Below, piece after piece: positions 27,317-36,758 of a DNA stretch of 64,000 bases. A model generated the notes under the pieces. That model made no database searches. It had not been told where the DNA came from and worked only from the letters and a program-made list of their open reading frames with translations. The translations under genes and the position numbers were made by a program. The stretch comes from an uncultured Lachnospiraceae bacterium (GTDB lineage: Bacteria > Bacillota > Clostridia > Lachnospirales > Lachnospiraceae): positions 1 to 64,000 of the forward strand of contig CAKRHP010000015.1 in the NCBI GenBank assembly GCA_934339135.1, written 5' to 3'. Position 1 is the stretch's first letter, and every line of letters starts with the position of its first letter.

Positions 27317-28297
27317 CTATTCTTCCTGGACAATGTCCAGGTTGCGTTCAAAGGCAGAACCGAAATCAATGGTGTCATTATATAAGAGTACCTGTTCTCC
27401 ATTAATACTAAACTGGACTTTGTTGATATTTGACAATTCGGCCAGAGTATCTACAACAGAATAAATGGTTGTTTCTGCTGATATATTGGTACGTTTTTTG
27501 AGAAAGTCTTCGGAAAAATCTACATAACAGGTATTTTCCTTCACAGAAATCTTGTTTAGCTCTGTTTTTTCCGGTATGGTTGCCTTGATCTCGTCAGGAT
27601 CCACACCATCAATGGAATAAGGTCCACGGATCAGCTGCTCTACGGCAAGTTGTTCCAGAGGGATGGTTGCATCATAGGTGATGTCTACAGGGACTTTGAC
27701 AAGATGGCTTCCTGTTTTGTCGCTAAAATACATATTTAATGTGGCATTTTGTTTATAGGTGGTCTCCCCACCCGTGTTATCAATAAAGGAATCAGCAGTC
27801 ATATAACCCACTGCATCCAGATTGGAATCGGTCAGAGGCTGTCCGGCAACATAAAACTGTACACTGCTGACCCCACGGATCTGACAAAGTGTTTTTACGA
27901 TGGCAGCCCGTCGGAGAATTTCAGATACGCCTTTTAATTTTCCATATCCGGAACTCAGGTATAGGGACAATTGTCCGGAATCCTCAAAGGTAAAATCGTC
28001 TACAGTAACATCGTCTGGTAGTGCCTTACGAAGTCCGATATCCTTTGGCTCTGATTGGAGTCTTGTTAAGAATTCATTGACCAGATCATCCCTTTTACGG
28101 GAATCGGGGGTATATTTTTCGAATCCAACCTTTGTTTCGTTGGCATCCGGAAAAAATACGTAATAGCCGGTATATTCTTTTTCTTTGTGGAAAGAACATC
28201 CTCCACAAAAGAGAAGTACCAAAAACAGGACACAGACAGTAATGCCTGCTCTTAGCAGAGATGCGTTTTCTTGTGTGATATCTGTGTTATATGGCAT
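27317..28297 (-). CDS. GerMN domain lipoprotein
   Basis: A 326-residue protein with an N-terminal hydrophobic segment and lipobox FCGGC (C34), followed by two GerMN/sporulation-type domains: residues about 70-180 (LRKALPDDVTVDDFTFEDSGQLSLYLS) and about 205-320 (IKATIPEKTELNKISVKENTCYVDFSEDFL). GerM in Bacillus is needed for the sporulation envelope. Here it follows a histidine kinase gene by 99 bp, in the position where many Firmicutes have accessory lipoproteins of WalRK-type systems, so it may be a sensor-associated protein (inference). Confidence 0.85.
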   Translation of the reverse strand: MPYNTDITQENASLLRAGITVCVLFLVLLFCGGCSFHKEKEYTGYYVFFPDANETKVGFEKYTPDSRKRDDLVNEFLTRLQSEPKDIGLRKALPDDVTVDDFTFEDSGQLSLYLSSGYGKLKGVSEILRRAAIVKTLCQIRGVSSVQFYVAGQPLTDSNLDAVGYMTADSFIDNTGGETTYKQNATLNMYFSDKTGSHLVKVPVDITYDATIPLEQLAVEQLIRGPYSIDGVDPDEIKATIPEKTELNKISVKENTCYVDFSEDFLKKRTNISAETTIYSVVDTLAELSNINKVQFSINGEQVLLYNDTIDFGSAFERNLDIVQEE

Positions 28298-28396
28298 GTG
28301 CTTTCCTTCTTTCCGGTAATGGTATTATAGACAACAGCTGCTATCTTGCGGCAGAGTTGCCCCAAAGGATATCTGGTATCCGTGGATGTCTGTTTG

Positions 28397-29830
28397 TTAT
28401 GGAACATAGGTTAATGGAATACGTACGGTGAAAGTCGTTCCTTCTTTTTCCTTACTGTAAAGCTTAATGGAACCGCGGTGTAACAGTACAGCACTACGGG
28501 TCAGAGAAAGCCCAAGTCCGGTACCACCGGTATCTCTGGAACGAGCCTTATCCACACGGTAAAAACGCTCAAAGACATTGTCCTGAACGTCCTCCGGAAT
28601 ACCAACACCGGAGTCCTGTACCGTGACATAGAAAAATTTGTGATCGGCATTGAGGGTTACGCGGACCCAGCCATCGTCATAGTTGTATTTGATGGCATTT
28701 TCAATGAGATTATTTAATGCAATGGACATTTTGGTCTCATCGATATCTGCCATGACGGGACGATAACTTTCATAGATCAGTTCAATATTACGTTCTGCCG
28801 CAATCGGTCTGAGACGTTTTAAAAGCTGTTCCAGAAGATCGTTGATACTTGTATTGACAACCTCCACCTGAGAAGTATTCTTGTCCATTTTGACCATAGA
28901 AAGAAGGTCATTGATGATCTTGGTCATACGTTCGATCTCATTGGTAATATCTCCGAGAAATTCCCGATAGATTTCTTCCGGCATCCCCTCTTGGGAAAGC
29001 AGGGAATCTGCCAGAACCTTCATAGAGGCAATTGGTGTTTTTAACTCATGGGAAACGTTAGAAACAAATTCCTGACGTGCGGTATCCTGATTACGGATGA
29101 CATCGATCATCTGATTGAAAGAATCTGAGATACTGCTGATCTCGGAGAAACCATGCATATTGAGCTTGACGCTCATATCTCCCTGAGATATCTCATTGAT
29201 CGAGGTGGTGATCTGCTTCAACGGTCGCGCCAGAAGGGTAGAATAAAGTACAGCCCCCAGAAGTATCAGAATCGTCAATATCAACAGGATAATGTATACC
29301 TGACGTTTGACTGTATCTGCCATCTGGTGGAGATTTTTTGTAGAGAAACTCATAATGACTACACCATCGGTTGTCTGTTTGTTAGAATTTACAATAGGCA
29401 TAGTAAGCTGAACATACTCTCCCAGCTCATTTATGTATTTTCCACTGTCACTGCCAAAGCATTTTACTACCTCTGTGGAGATAACTGTTTTGCCATCTTC
29501 CAATCCATAGGTATCATGAATGATACGGAGGTTCTGGTCCACTAAAATAATACGTCCCTGGTAAATTTCAGCAATCTGTGCAGCTTCTTCCACAACCTCT
29601 TCACTGTCGTGATCTACCAGATAACCGGAGGAGACCACAAGATTGGAGATCATAGTGCCATAAGACTGTAACTCGTCTACACGCTGGGAAACCAGCCTTG
29701 ATTCATATGCATTTGTAATAATTATAGAAAAGATATACAGGGGAACAAGTCCCATCATCAAAAATACAATCAGTACCTGTATCCGCATACTGCGGAGAAA
29801 ATACAGAACCCTGCCAAGAAATTGTTTCAA
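28397..29830 (-). CDS. Sensor histidine kinase, WalK-like
   Basis: A 477-residue membrane kinase: TM1 at about 17-39, an extracellular domain (40-176) that looks like a CACHE/PAS-type sensor, TM2 (177-200), HAMP (200-250), HisKA with phospho-acceptor H261 in NVSHELKTPIA, and a HATPase domain with N-box NNLIENAIKYN, DSGVGIP and GTGLGLSL. The start codon appears to be TTG (29830) behind GGGAAGGGTGCGCT; an ATG at codon 15 is possible but would remove residues before TM1. It lies 58 bp after its response regulator. No intracellular PAS domain is seen, unlike true WalK. Confidence 0.92.
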   Translation of the reverse strand: MKQFLGRVLYFLRSMRIQVLIVFLMMGLVPLYIFSIIITNAYESRLVSQRVDELQSYGTMISNLVVSSGYLVDHDSEEVVEEAAQIAEIYQGRIILVDQNLRIIHDTYGLEDGKTVISTEVVKCFGSDSGKYINELGEYVQLTMPIVNSNKQTTDGVVIMSFSTKNLHQMADTVKRQVYIILLILTILILLGAVLYSTLLARPLKQITTSINEISQGDMSVKLNMHGFSEISSISDSFNQMIDVIRNQDTARQEFVSNVSHELKTPIASMKVLADSLLSQEGMPEEIYREFLGDITNEIERMTKIINDLLSMVKMDKNTSQVEVVNTSINDLLEQLLKRLRPIAAERNIELIYESYRPVMADIDETKMSIALNNLIENAIKYNYDDGWVRVTLNADHKFFYVTVQDSGVGIPEDVQDNVFERFYRVDKARSRDTGGTGLGLSLTRSAVLLHRGSIKLYSKEKEGTTFTVRIPLTYVP

Positions 29831-29888
29831 AGCGCACCCTTCCCTGCCATTTGAAGCATTTATTTAGTAATCCGGAAACGCAGCCGGT

Positions 29889-30578
29889 CTATTTCTGAAA
29901 ATAATAGCCAACACCCCATTTTGTATGTATATACTTTGGATCGCTTGGTTTATTTTCAATTTTTTCTCTCAGACGACGGATATGAACATCGACTGTCCGG
30001 ACATCGCCCGGATAATCATAACCCCAGACTGTATTCAGAAGTTCTTCACGGCTGTATACTTTGTTGGGATGAACCATCAAAAGCTCCAGAAGATCAAATT
30101 CTTTTGCCGTCAGATTGACTTCTTTATCTTCAATATAGGCTCTGCGGCTGTCGCAGTCTACCTTTAATACATCGTATGTAAGAAGCTTTGGATTTTCGTC
30201 ATGAGAGTGCCCTGCATTGCTACGGCGGATAATGGCCTTGATTCGTGCCTTAACCTCCAGAATATTAAATGGTTTTGTAATATAATCATCGGCACCATAT
30301 TCCAGACCGAGGATCTTATCCATATCGTCTCCCTTTGCCGTCAGCATAATGATCGGTACATCGGAAAACTCCCGTACCTGTTGGCAGACCTCGAAACCTG
30401 TGAGAACCGGAAGCATCACATCAAGCAGCACAACATCATATTCATTTTTCTGGATCAGGTCCAGAGCCTCCTGTCCGTCATAAGCACAATCTACATCCAT
30501 TCCATCCTGCTCCAGACTGAAACGGATTCCTTTTACAATAAGCTTTTCATCGTCAACAACCAGAACCTTTCTTGCCAT
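29889..30578 (-). CDS. OmpR/PhoB-family response regulator, WalR-like
   Basis: A 229-residue regulator: receiver domain with acidic pair D9-D10, phospho-acceptor D53 (VVLLDVMLP), T/K switch residues (MLTAKG), and a winged-helix output domain (about 130-228) ending VDVHIRRLREKIENKPSDP and KWGVGYYF. The output domain is close to WalR/YycF in pattern. Binding site GGGGGAGCGTT. It is between comEA and its kinase gene. Targets cannot be read from sequence. Confidence 0.94.
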   Translation of the reverse strand: MARKVLVVDDEKLIVKGIRFSLEQDGMDVDCAYDGQEALDLIQKNEYDVVLLDVMLPVLTGFEVCQQVREFSDVPIIMLTAKGDDMDKILGLEYGADDYITKPFNILEVKARIKAIIRRSNAGHSHDENPKLLTYDVLKVDCDSRRAYIEDKEVNLTAKEFDLLELLMVHPNKVYSREELLNTVWGYDYPGDVRTVDVHIRRLREKIENKPSDPKYIHTKWGVGYYFQK

Positions 30579-30609
30579 AACGCTCCCCCTAAACCTTTCA
30601 TTGATTCTT

Positions 30610-31230
30610 TTACACTGTGATCTGATCTTTGATCCGGTTATATATCCCCTCTTTAATACCGGAGATCTTCATAATATCCTCAATAGAAGTAAAACTTCCA
30701 TTTTCTGTGCGGTATTTAATGATCAACTGCGCTTTCGCCTCGCCAATCCCGGCAAGTTTCATTAATTCCGCCTGATCCGCCTGATTAATATTGATCAATC
30801 CGGATCCGGATTTCCCTTTGTCAGAGTTTTTTTTACCAGAAGCTGATCCTTTCCCCTTTCGTGGAATCGTAATCTGCTCTCCGTCTTGCAACGGTCTCGC
30901 CTGATTGATCGCAGCAAGGTCAGCTTTTTTTCGAAAACCTCCTGCTGCCTCCACGGCATCACAGACTCTGGCATCTCCTGTAAAACGGTATACACCGGGA
31001 TTTTTCACGGCACCACAAATATATACGGCACATTCCCCATTATTGGCAGTATCTTTATCTGTGGCTACACGAGCACGATCCTCTTTCGAAGATGGCATCG
31101 GCGATTCCCAGTTGGATGTCCATTTCTGCGTGTCTCCGATAGATCCGGCAGAGGATTTCAGATAGAACCAGCCGGATAATACCAAAAAACATATGCATAT
31201 TCCTATTGTGATCAATGTTTGACGTTTCAT
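30610..31230 (-). CDS. comEA: Competence DNA-binding protein ComEA
   Basis: A 206-residue protein that binds incoming double-stranded DNA at the cell surface. One N-terminal membrane anchor (7-25), a linker, an SLBB domain (about 67-125; CGAVKNPGVYRFTGDARVCDAVEAAGG), a Lys/Ser-rich spacer and two helix-hairpin-helix motifs (144-206; INQADQAELMKLAGIGEAKAQLIIKYR). AGGAGGTATT precedes the ATG. It opens the run comEA, response regulator, kinase, GerMN lipoprotein, comEC. Confidence 0.93.
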   Translation of the reverse strand: MKRQTLITIGICICFLVLSGWFYLKSSAGSIGDTQKWTSNWESPMPSSKEDRARVATDKDTANNGECAVYICGAVKNPGVYRFTGDARVCDAVEAAGGFRKKADLAAINQARPLQDGEQITIPRKGKGSASGKKNSDKGKSGSGLININQADQAELMKLAGIGEAKAQLIIKYRTENGSFTSIEDIMKISGIKEGIYNRIKDQITV

Positions 31231-31341
31231 AATACCTCCTACGAATGAAATTCATAGCAGATACATGTCATATTAAATGCGAACCTATCTCTATTCTAAC
31301 GATTCCAGCCAAAAAAACAATAGCCCATGGGAAAAAAATTA

Positions 31342-31776
31342 TTAATTTTTTTTAAAAATTATAACACCCGCCAGAAATAGAATGGTTCCGAGGAGTTTCA
31401 TCCAGTCAAAGCCTGTTTTTTCCACACCGAATAATCCAAACACTTCAATGAGATATGCTGCAATAAGCTGGGCGGCAACAATGAGCATAACCGCTTTGGC
31501 AGGACCAAGCTGATTCATACCGATGATCACTGTGTATGTGATAAATGCACCGATCACTCCCCCTAACAGCATATAGCGCGGATGCACCCGAAGAATACCG
31601 GCAATCTGCCCTTCTCTTCCTGTAAAAAACCATGCGGCAATACAGACGATCAAAGCTGTCAGCTGGACAAATGCGGCAGAGATCCAAACGCTGGTCTGTT
31701 TTGTTACCTCGGTATTGAAGACTCCCTGCACACTCATCAAAATACCGGATATCAATGAAATAATTATTCCCCACAT
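31342..31776 (-). CDS. DMT superfamily transporter, YdcZ/DUF606 type
   Basis: A 144-residue membrane protein with about five hydrophobic helices. The text GIIISLISGILMSVQGVFNTEVTKQTSVWISAAFVQLTAL and GVIGAFITYTVIIGMNQLGPAKAVMLIVAAQLIAAYLIE matches the DUF606 (YdcZ) branch of the drug/metabolite transporter superfamily; members often come as short half-size proteins that probably dimerise. Substrate unknown. Start at 31776 follows GGAGGTAATATTATC. The 60 extra codons upstream would cross a terminator and are rejected. Confidence 0.82.
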   Translation of the reverse strand: MWGIIISLISGILMSVQGVFNTEVTKQTSVWISAAFVQLTALIVCIAAWFFTGREGQIAGILRVHPRYMLLGGVIGAFITYTVIIGMNQLGPAKAVMLIVAAQLIAAYLIEVFGLFGVEKTGFDWMKLLGTILFLAGVIIFKKN

Positions 31777-31836
31777 GATAATATTACCTCCATAGTTTAT
31801 ACATGTAGTATTCCCGTTGAAATTATTTTCATACAT

Positions 31837-31863
31837 AAAAAGGTCTGCAAAAATTGCAGACCT
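31837..31863 (-). terminator. Terminator of the argCBD operon
   Basis: A perfect 10-bp stem AGGTCTGCAA/TTGCAGACCT with a three-base loop, followed by TTTTTATG on the minus strand. It lies 90 bp after argD and 60 bp before the YdcZ-type gene. Confidence 0.88.
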
Positions 31864-31952
31864 GATTTTTTGATATTGGTTTTGAATTTGTGAATTATTT
31901 GTATTTTTATGGATACAAAATGGTTGAAAATATAATACATGATTCTGGTTCC

Positions 31953-33140
31953 TTAGGCTTCCTTTTCGGTAAAGATGTCATCCAGAATACGACACATTTC
32001 GTCGATATGTTCCTTTTCTGCGATCAGAGGAGGAACGATACGGATAATATTTGTGCCGGCAGAGATCAGGATCAGCCCCTTTTCCTGAGCTGCACTTACG
32101 ATATCACCTGCCGGAATATCGGATTCGATTCCCTGCATAAAACCGATGCCGCGGACCTCAGTAATGGAGGAATGTTTTGAAGCAAGTGCTTCCAGCTTTT
32201 CCCGGAGATAAGGGGTAAGTTCTCCTACATGCTCCACAATATGATCTTTTTTGAAAATTTCAAATACCTTGCAGACAGCCGCTGTAGCCAGAGGATTACC
32301 ACCATAAGTAGTACCGTGGTCTCCGGGAACTAAAGCCTGTGCAATTTCCTCTCTGGCCGCAAAAGCACCTACCGGTACGCCACAACCCAGAGCCTTGGCG
32401 CTGGTAATGATATCCGGCTGGATGCCATAGTGCTGGAAAGCAAACATTTTTCCGGTTCTTCCCATACCGCACTGGATCTCATCCAGGATCAGAACAATGC
32501 CCTTCTCATCACAAAGGGCACGGACACCCTTCATGAACTCCTTTGTAGCAGGATGGATACCGCCCTCTCCCTGCAGAGACTCCATAATGATTGCACAGGT
32601 ATCCGGTGTGATCAGAGCCTTGACGCTGTCCAGATCGTTATACTGTGCAAAAGAAACACCGCCGATCAATGGCTCAAACGGTTCTCTGTAATGCTTTGTA
32701 CCGGTTACGGACAGAGCTCCCATGGTACGACCGTGGAAGGAATGCTCCATGGCAATGATCTCTCCCTTGTTGTCCGGATTTTTGGTGCGGACATATTTCC
32801 GTGCCAGCTTTAATGCTCCCTCGATGGCCTCTGCTCCGCTGTTGGTAAAGAAAACACGGTCCATTCCCGATGCTTCGCAGAGATAACCGGCAGCCTTGAC
32901 CGAAGGTTTGTTAAAATAGAGATTAGAGATATGGATCAACTGATCCACCTGATCCTTTAATGCCTGTTTGTACTCCGCGTTGCTGTAACCAAGGGCAGAA
33001 ACGGCAATGCCGGCACCCATATCGAGATATTTTCTGCCGGTATCATCAATGAGATACATGCCTTCCCCTTTAACAAATGTTATTTTTCGATTGTAAGTAT
33101 GTATAAAATGCTGGTCTGCTTTCTGAATATCCATATTCAT
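31953..33140 (-). CDS. argD: Acetylornithine aminotransferase ArgD
   Basis: A 395-residue class III PLP aminotransferase making N-acetylornithine from the semialdehyde. Motifs: YLDMGAGIAVSALGYSN, FFTNSGAEAIEGALKLAR, EMEHSFHGRTMGALSVTG-like text, ILDEIQCGMGRTG, the lysine site TSAKALGCGVPVGAF and GDHGTTYGGNPLATAA. Third gene of argC-argB-argD. GGAGGATGAAT precedes the ATG. Confidence 0.95.
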   Translation of the reverse strand: MNMDIQKADQHFIHTYNRKITFVKGEGMYLIDDTGRKYLDMGAGIAVSALGYSNAEYKQALKDQVDQLIHISNLYFNKPSVKAAGYLCEASGMDRVFFTNSGAEAIEGALKLARKYVRTKNPDNKGEIIAMEHSFHGRTMGALSVTGTKHYREPFEPLIGGVSFAQYNDLDSVKALITPDTCAIIMESLQGEGGIHPATKEFMKGVRALCDEKGIVLILDEIQCGMGRTGKMFAFQHYGIQPDIITSAKALGCGVPVGAFAAREEIAQALVPGDHGTTYGGNPLATAAVCKVFEIFKKDHIVEHVGELTPYLREKLEALASKHSSITEVRGIGFMQGIESDIPAGDIVSAAQEKGLILISAGTNIIRIVPPLIAEKEHIDEMCRILDDIFTEKEA

Positions 33141-33214
33141 CCTCCGTTCTGTCTGTTTTAAATCCGGTCACTTCATATATTCCGGTGTTTTTTCAATGAA
33201 ATCGAGTAAGATCA

Positions 33215-34132
33215 TTAAATGCGTTCGTTTTCGTAAAGACCGCCCTCTGTGTCGATAATGGCTGTTCCGATACCCTTTTTGGTAAAGAACTCCAAAAGGA
33301 GACAGTGTTCAATACGTCCGTCCAGAATGTGGACTCTTCCAACACCGGCATTGACTGCATTGACGCAGTTTGTAACCTTTGGCAGCATACCGCCGCTGAT
33401 GGTGCCGTCTTCAATGAGGTCATGTGCATCCTGAAGACTCATGACAGAAATCAGAGTGGAAGGATCTTTTGGATCCTTGCAGACGCCTTCAATGTCTGTC
33501 AGAAATGCAAGCTTTTCTGCACCGAGAGCTCCTGCAATGGCACAGGCAGCATCATCGGCATTGATATTGTAGGTCTCTCCGTCCTCACCGAGACCGATCG
33601 GTGCAATAATTGGGATAAAATCATTGGCAAGCAGGGTATCGATCACGAGGGTGTCTACCTTCTTGACATCTCCTACATAACCGATGTCTTTGCCGTTTGG
33701 TTTTTTCTGGTCTACCTGCAGAAGTCCTCCGTCCTTTCCGGAGATACCAACTGCCTTGACTCCCAGACGTTCTACCATCTGTACCAGATATTTATTCAGA
33801 CGGTTTAATACCATTTCTGCAATCTCCATGGTTTCCTTATCGGTTTTGCGGAAGCCATCAACGAACTCGGTTTCCTTTCCTACTTTGTCGATCCACTTAC
33901 TGATCTCCTTGCCGCCGCCGTGAACAATGATCGGCTGCATACCAACCAGCTTTAAGAGAGCAACGTCCTGAATCACGCTTTCTTCCAGTTTTTTGTCAAG
34001 CATGGCACTACCGCCGTATTTGACAACAACGATCTTATTATTGAAATCGCGGATATATGGAAGCGCCTCGATCAGTGTCTCTGCTTTTCCTACGATCTCG
34101 CTCATATATGTACTTTTTTCTTCTGCACTCAT
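33215..34132 (-). CDS. argB: Acetylglutamate kinase ArgB
   Basis: A 305-residue amino-acid kinase phosphorylating N-acetylglutamate. Motifs: [42 protein letters not shown] and IGTAI near the C-terminus. The N-terminal helix of about 25 residues ([15 protein letters not shown]) is typical of arginine-sensitive hexameric ArgB, suggesting feedback inhibition (inference). GGAGGATTAAA precedes the ATG. Confidence 0.96.
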   Translation of the reverse strand: MSAEEKSTYMSEIVGKAETLIEALPYIRDFNNKIVVVKYGGSAMLDKKLEESVIQDVALLKLVGMQPIIVHGGGKEISKWIDKVGKETEFVDGFRKTDKETMEIAEMVLNRLNKYLVQMVERLGVKAVGISGKDGGLLQVDQKKPNGKDIGYVGDVKKVDTLVIDTLLANDFIPIIAPIGLGEDGETYNINADDAACAIAGALGAEKLAFLTDIEGVCKDPKDPSTLISVMSLQDAHDLIEDGTISGGMLPKVTNCVNAVNAGVGRVHILDGRIEHCLLLEFFTKKGIGTAIIDTEGGLYENERI

Positions 34133-34225
34133 TTTAATCCTCCATTGACTGTGGGCGGAATTTCCTATTCTGCTCTGTTGCTTATATTTAATGTTTTGGT
34201 CTGCTTTTCGGAGTAATTTTCTTGT

Positions 34226-35266
34226 TTATGGGAATACCGGAGGCATTTCCAGACCAAGATTTTCCGAAAGTCCAAATAACAGATTCATATTCTGAACTGC
34301 CTGACCGGCTGCACCCTTTACCAGATTGTCGATGGCACCCATCATGATCACGCGTTTGGTACGTGGATCAATGCGGAAATTAACATCCACAAAGTTGCTG
34401 CCCTCTACCCAGCGTGTCTCCGGACACACATCCTTATCAAGAACACGGACAAAATATTCATCCTTGTAGTATTTATCGTAAATAGCCTTTACATCCTCGT
34501 AGGTGACATCCTTTTTGAGGGAAGCGTATGCGGTAACAAGAATTCCTCTATTCATTGGCACCAGATGAGGAGTAAAATTCAGAGTTACATCCTCTCCGGA
34601 TGCATAGCTGAGCTGATCCTCGATCTCCGGAGTGTGGCGGTGGGTTGTCACACCATATGCCTTAATGCTTTCATTGACCTCGCAGTAAAGATTGGCAACT
34701 TTAGCACCCCGTCCGGCACCGGAGGTACCTGATTTGGCATCAATGATCACGGTATTCATATCGATAATTCCCTCTTTGGCAAGGGGATAAATAGACAAAA
34801 TAGAGCATGTCGGGAAACAGCCTGGATTGGCGATCAGACGTGCCTTTTTGATATCTTCTCTGTTGATCTCACAGAGACCGTATACGGCTTCCTTCACAAA
34901 ATCAGGACTTTCGTGATGAATTCCGTACCATTTTTCATATTTCTCTACATCTTTGATACGGAAATCTGCACTGAGATCCACAATCTTAACCTTTGATAAA
35001 ATTTCCTCATTTACCAGAGAGCCGCATAAGCCCTGTGGTGTGGCGGTAAAGATAACATCCACCTGCTCGGCAAGCTCTTTCATATTCTCGCCCTTGCAGA
35101 CATCCTCTACCAACTGGAACATATTTCCGAAAACTTCGCTATATCGCTTATCAATATAGGAGCGTGAGCCGTACCAGACAATTTTTGCCTCTGGATGGCG
35201 AAGTAAAATACGCACGATCTCCTGTCCTGCATATCCTGTCGAACCGATAATTCCTACTCTGATCAT
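34226..35266 (-). CDS. argC: N-acetyl-gamma-glutamyl-phosphate reductase ArgC
   Basis: A 346-residue NADPH-dependent reductase. Motifs: IRVGIIGSTGYAGQEIVRIL (nucleotide binding), the catalytic cysteine in ANPGCFPTCS, DAKSGTSGAGRGA and VTTHRHTPEIEDQL. Start at 35266 follows AGGAGGTTGATT. It is the promoter-proximal gene of the operon. argJ, which normally lies between argC and argB, is absent here. Confidence 0.96.
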   Translation of the reverse strand: MIRVGIIGSTGYAGQEIVRILLRHPEAKIVWYGSRSYIDKRYSEVFGNMFQLVEDVCKGENMKELAEQVDVIFTATPQGLCGSLVNEEILSKVKIVDLSADFRIKDVEKYEKWYGIHHESPDFVKEAVYGLCEINREDIKKARLIANPGCFPTCSILSIYPLAKEGIIDMNTVIIDAKSGTSGAGRGAKVANLYCEVNESIKAYGVTTHRHTPEIEDQLSYASGEDVTLNFTPHLVPMNRGILVTAYASLKKDVTYEDVKAIYDKYYKDEYFVRVLDKDVCPETRWVEGSNFVDVNFRIDPRTKRVIMMGAIDNLVKGAAGQAVQNMNLLFGLSENLGLEMPPVFP

Positions 35267-35306
35267 AATCAACCTCCTATATTATCTCTACGTATTCAGG
35301 TTATGT

Positions 35307-35322
35307 TTTTCATAATTCAAAA
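35307..35322. promoter_or_regulatory. Possible ArgR operator in the argC leader
   Basis: TTTTCATAATTCAAAA is an imperfect palindrome between the promoter and argC; its TGAATTATGA core resembles an ARG box half-site pair. Only weak similarity, so tentative. Confidence 0.3.
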
Positions 35323-35349
35323 GTTCTACCAAAAACCATAACGGTGTTT

Positions 35350-35378
35350 ATTATACCCCTAGAACTGCGATTATGCAA
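35350..35378 (-). promoter_or_regulatory. Promoter of argCBD
   Basis: Minus-strand TTGCAT (35373-35378), 17-bp spacer, perfect TATAAT (35350-35355), about 85 bp before the argC start. Confidence 0.68.
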
Positions 35379-35423
35379 CAAAAACAAAAATTATGAAAAG
35401 AGTTATCCGTCGGGGGAGTCTAT

Positions 35424-36011
35424 TTAATACAAGTCAATTCCCATATTGGCTAACCGCGCCAAAACTGTGGAAATCGGGAGTCCTACGACATTATAATAAT
35501 CTCCTGCAATATCCTGAATATACGCAGCTCCACGTCCCTGAATACCATAAGCACCAGCCTTATCCATAGGCTCTCCTGTTTTTATGTAGGCATTGATCTG
35601 TGCCATAGTCATTGGAATCATATCCACGATCGTCCGGACATGGAAGGTATCGATCAGCCCTTTTCCTTCCGGGGAGACCGAGATCAAAGTGACACCGGTA
35701 TATACCTCATGACGGTTTCCCTGCAGCATTTGAAGCATTTTGGCTGCCTCTGCTTCGTTAGAAGGTTTTCCTAATATGCTGTTGTCTTTGACAACCACGG
35801 TATCAGCACCGATAATGACGAAATCTGTCGTAAGATGTTCGGCAATATCCTCTGCTTTTGCTGCAGATAATGCTTCCACCAGAGAAGCGGGTGTATCGGC
35901 CCGGATTGCATCTTCATCAATACTGCTTGGCATAATCTCATAGGAAATGCCTACCTGTGTCAGAATATCTTTTCTGCGGTCTGATGCAGATGCCAGAATA
36001 ATCTTTGCCAT
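35424..36011 (-). CDS. maf: Maf family nucleoside triphosphate pyrophosphatase
   Basis: A 195-residue house-cleaning enzyme hydrolysing non-canonical or dTTP/UTP-type nucleotides. Motifs: ILASASDRRKDILTQVG at the N-terminus, IIGADTVVVKDNSILGKP, GNRHEVYTGVTLI and KAGAYGIQGRGAAYI. GAAGGAGTATGAATT precedes the ATG. Last gene of the run SseB, DUF1266, histidine phosphatase, Maf. Confidence 0.95.
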   Translation of the reverse strand: MAKIILASASDRRKDILTQVGISYEIMPSSIDEDAIRADTPASLVEALSAAKAEDIAEHLTTDFVIIGADTVVVKDNSILGKPSNEAEAAKMLQMLQGNRHEVYTGVTLISVSPEGKGLIDTFHVRTIVDMIPMTMAQINAYIKTGEPMDKAGAYGIQGRGAAYIQDIAGDYYNVVGLPISTVLARLANMGIDLY

Positions 36012-36029
36012 AATTCATACTCCTTCATT

Positions 36030-36743
36030 TTATTTGAAACGATTGCGCAACAGGGACGGATCCTGTTCCAGATGTGCGTAATCATTAAAGCGGTCCAGAA
36101 AGAATCCATTTTTTTCTTCATCATAATGAAGCTGGGTGATACTGCAGTTTTCCAATGAAGTACCGAACATTAAACGTTTAGCAAAATCTCCGCCAAAAAG
36201 AGCAGTCAGTAATATGCGGATCACACCACCATGCGTGACAACTGCAATATTCTGATGTTCCGATTCAATCCATTCCTGAATAACGGGCATGACTCTGGTA
36301 AGAACACTTTCTCCTGTTTCTCCCTGTGGATACCAGATTTCTTCGGTTGGAACAAAGAAGTCACCAATAAATTCATTCACTTCGTCTAAAGCATTTCCTG
36401 TTTGTACTCTGCCCTCTGCAAAACGGTCCATTTGTTCCTGATAGTAATCTGCATAAAAGCGTTTTACCATGGCATCCGGCTGTCCTGTAAGCTCTCCAAA
36501 GTCTATCTCTGCCAGTCCGGAACGGATCTGCAGATGTTCTAACAGTGCCGGTTGTCCGGCAAATGCAATTTTGGCGGTCTGCTCTGCACGGATCAGATCG
36601 CTGCAGTATAATGCATCTATGGGATAATTTTTTATGCGTTGCCCCAAAAGGGCTGCCTGACGTTCTCCCTCCGGTGCAAGATCTACATTTACGTTACAAT
36701 CAGAACTGCTTTGTCTGCCATGACGTATCAGATAAATGTTCAT
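36030..36743 (-). CDS. Histidine phosphatase family protein
   Basis: A 237-residue phosphoglycerate-mutase-like phosphatase. The phospho-histidine motif is YLIRHGRQ (H8); the second histidine lies in VVTHGGVIRILLTALFGG; also LAPEGERQAALLGQRI and YCSDLIRAEQTAK. The substrate is unknown. It is 18 bp before maf and probably cotranscribed. Confidence 0.9.
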   Translation of the reverse strand: MNIYLIRHGRQSSSDCNVNVDLAPEGERQAALLGQRIKNYPIDALYCSDLIRAEQTAKIAFAGQPALLEHLQIRSGLAEIDFGELTGQPDAMVKRFYADYYQEQMDRFAEGRVQTGNALDEVNEFIGDFFVPTEEIWYPQGETGESVLTRVMPVIQEWIESEHQNIAVVTHGGVIRILLTALFGGDFAKRLMFGTSLENCSITQLHYDEEKNGFFLDRFNDYAHLEQDPSLLRNRFK

Positions 36744-36758
36744 TTTGTTTTTTCCTCA

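Noticed and set aside
35267..35349. Possible T-box leader before argC
   Set aside because: The leader is too short and no T-box sequence or terminator hairpin is present.
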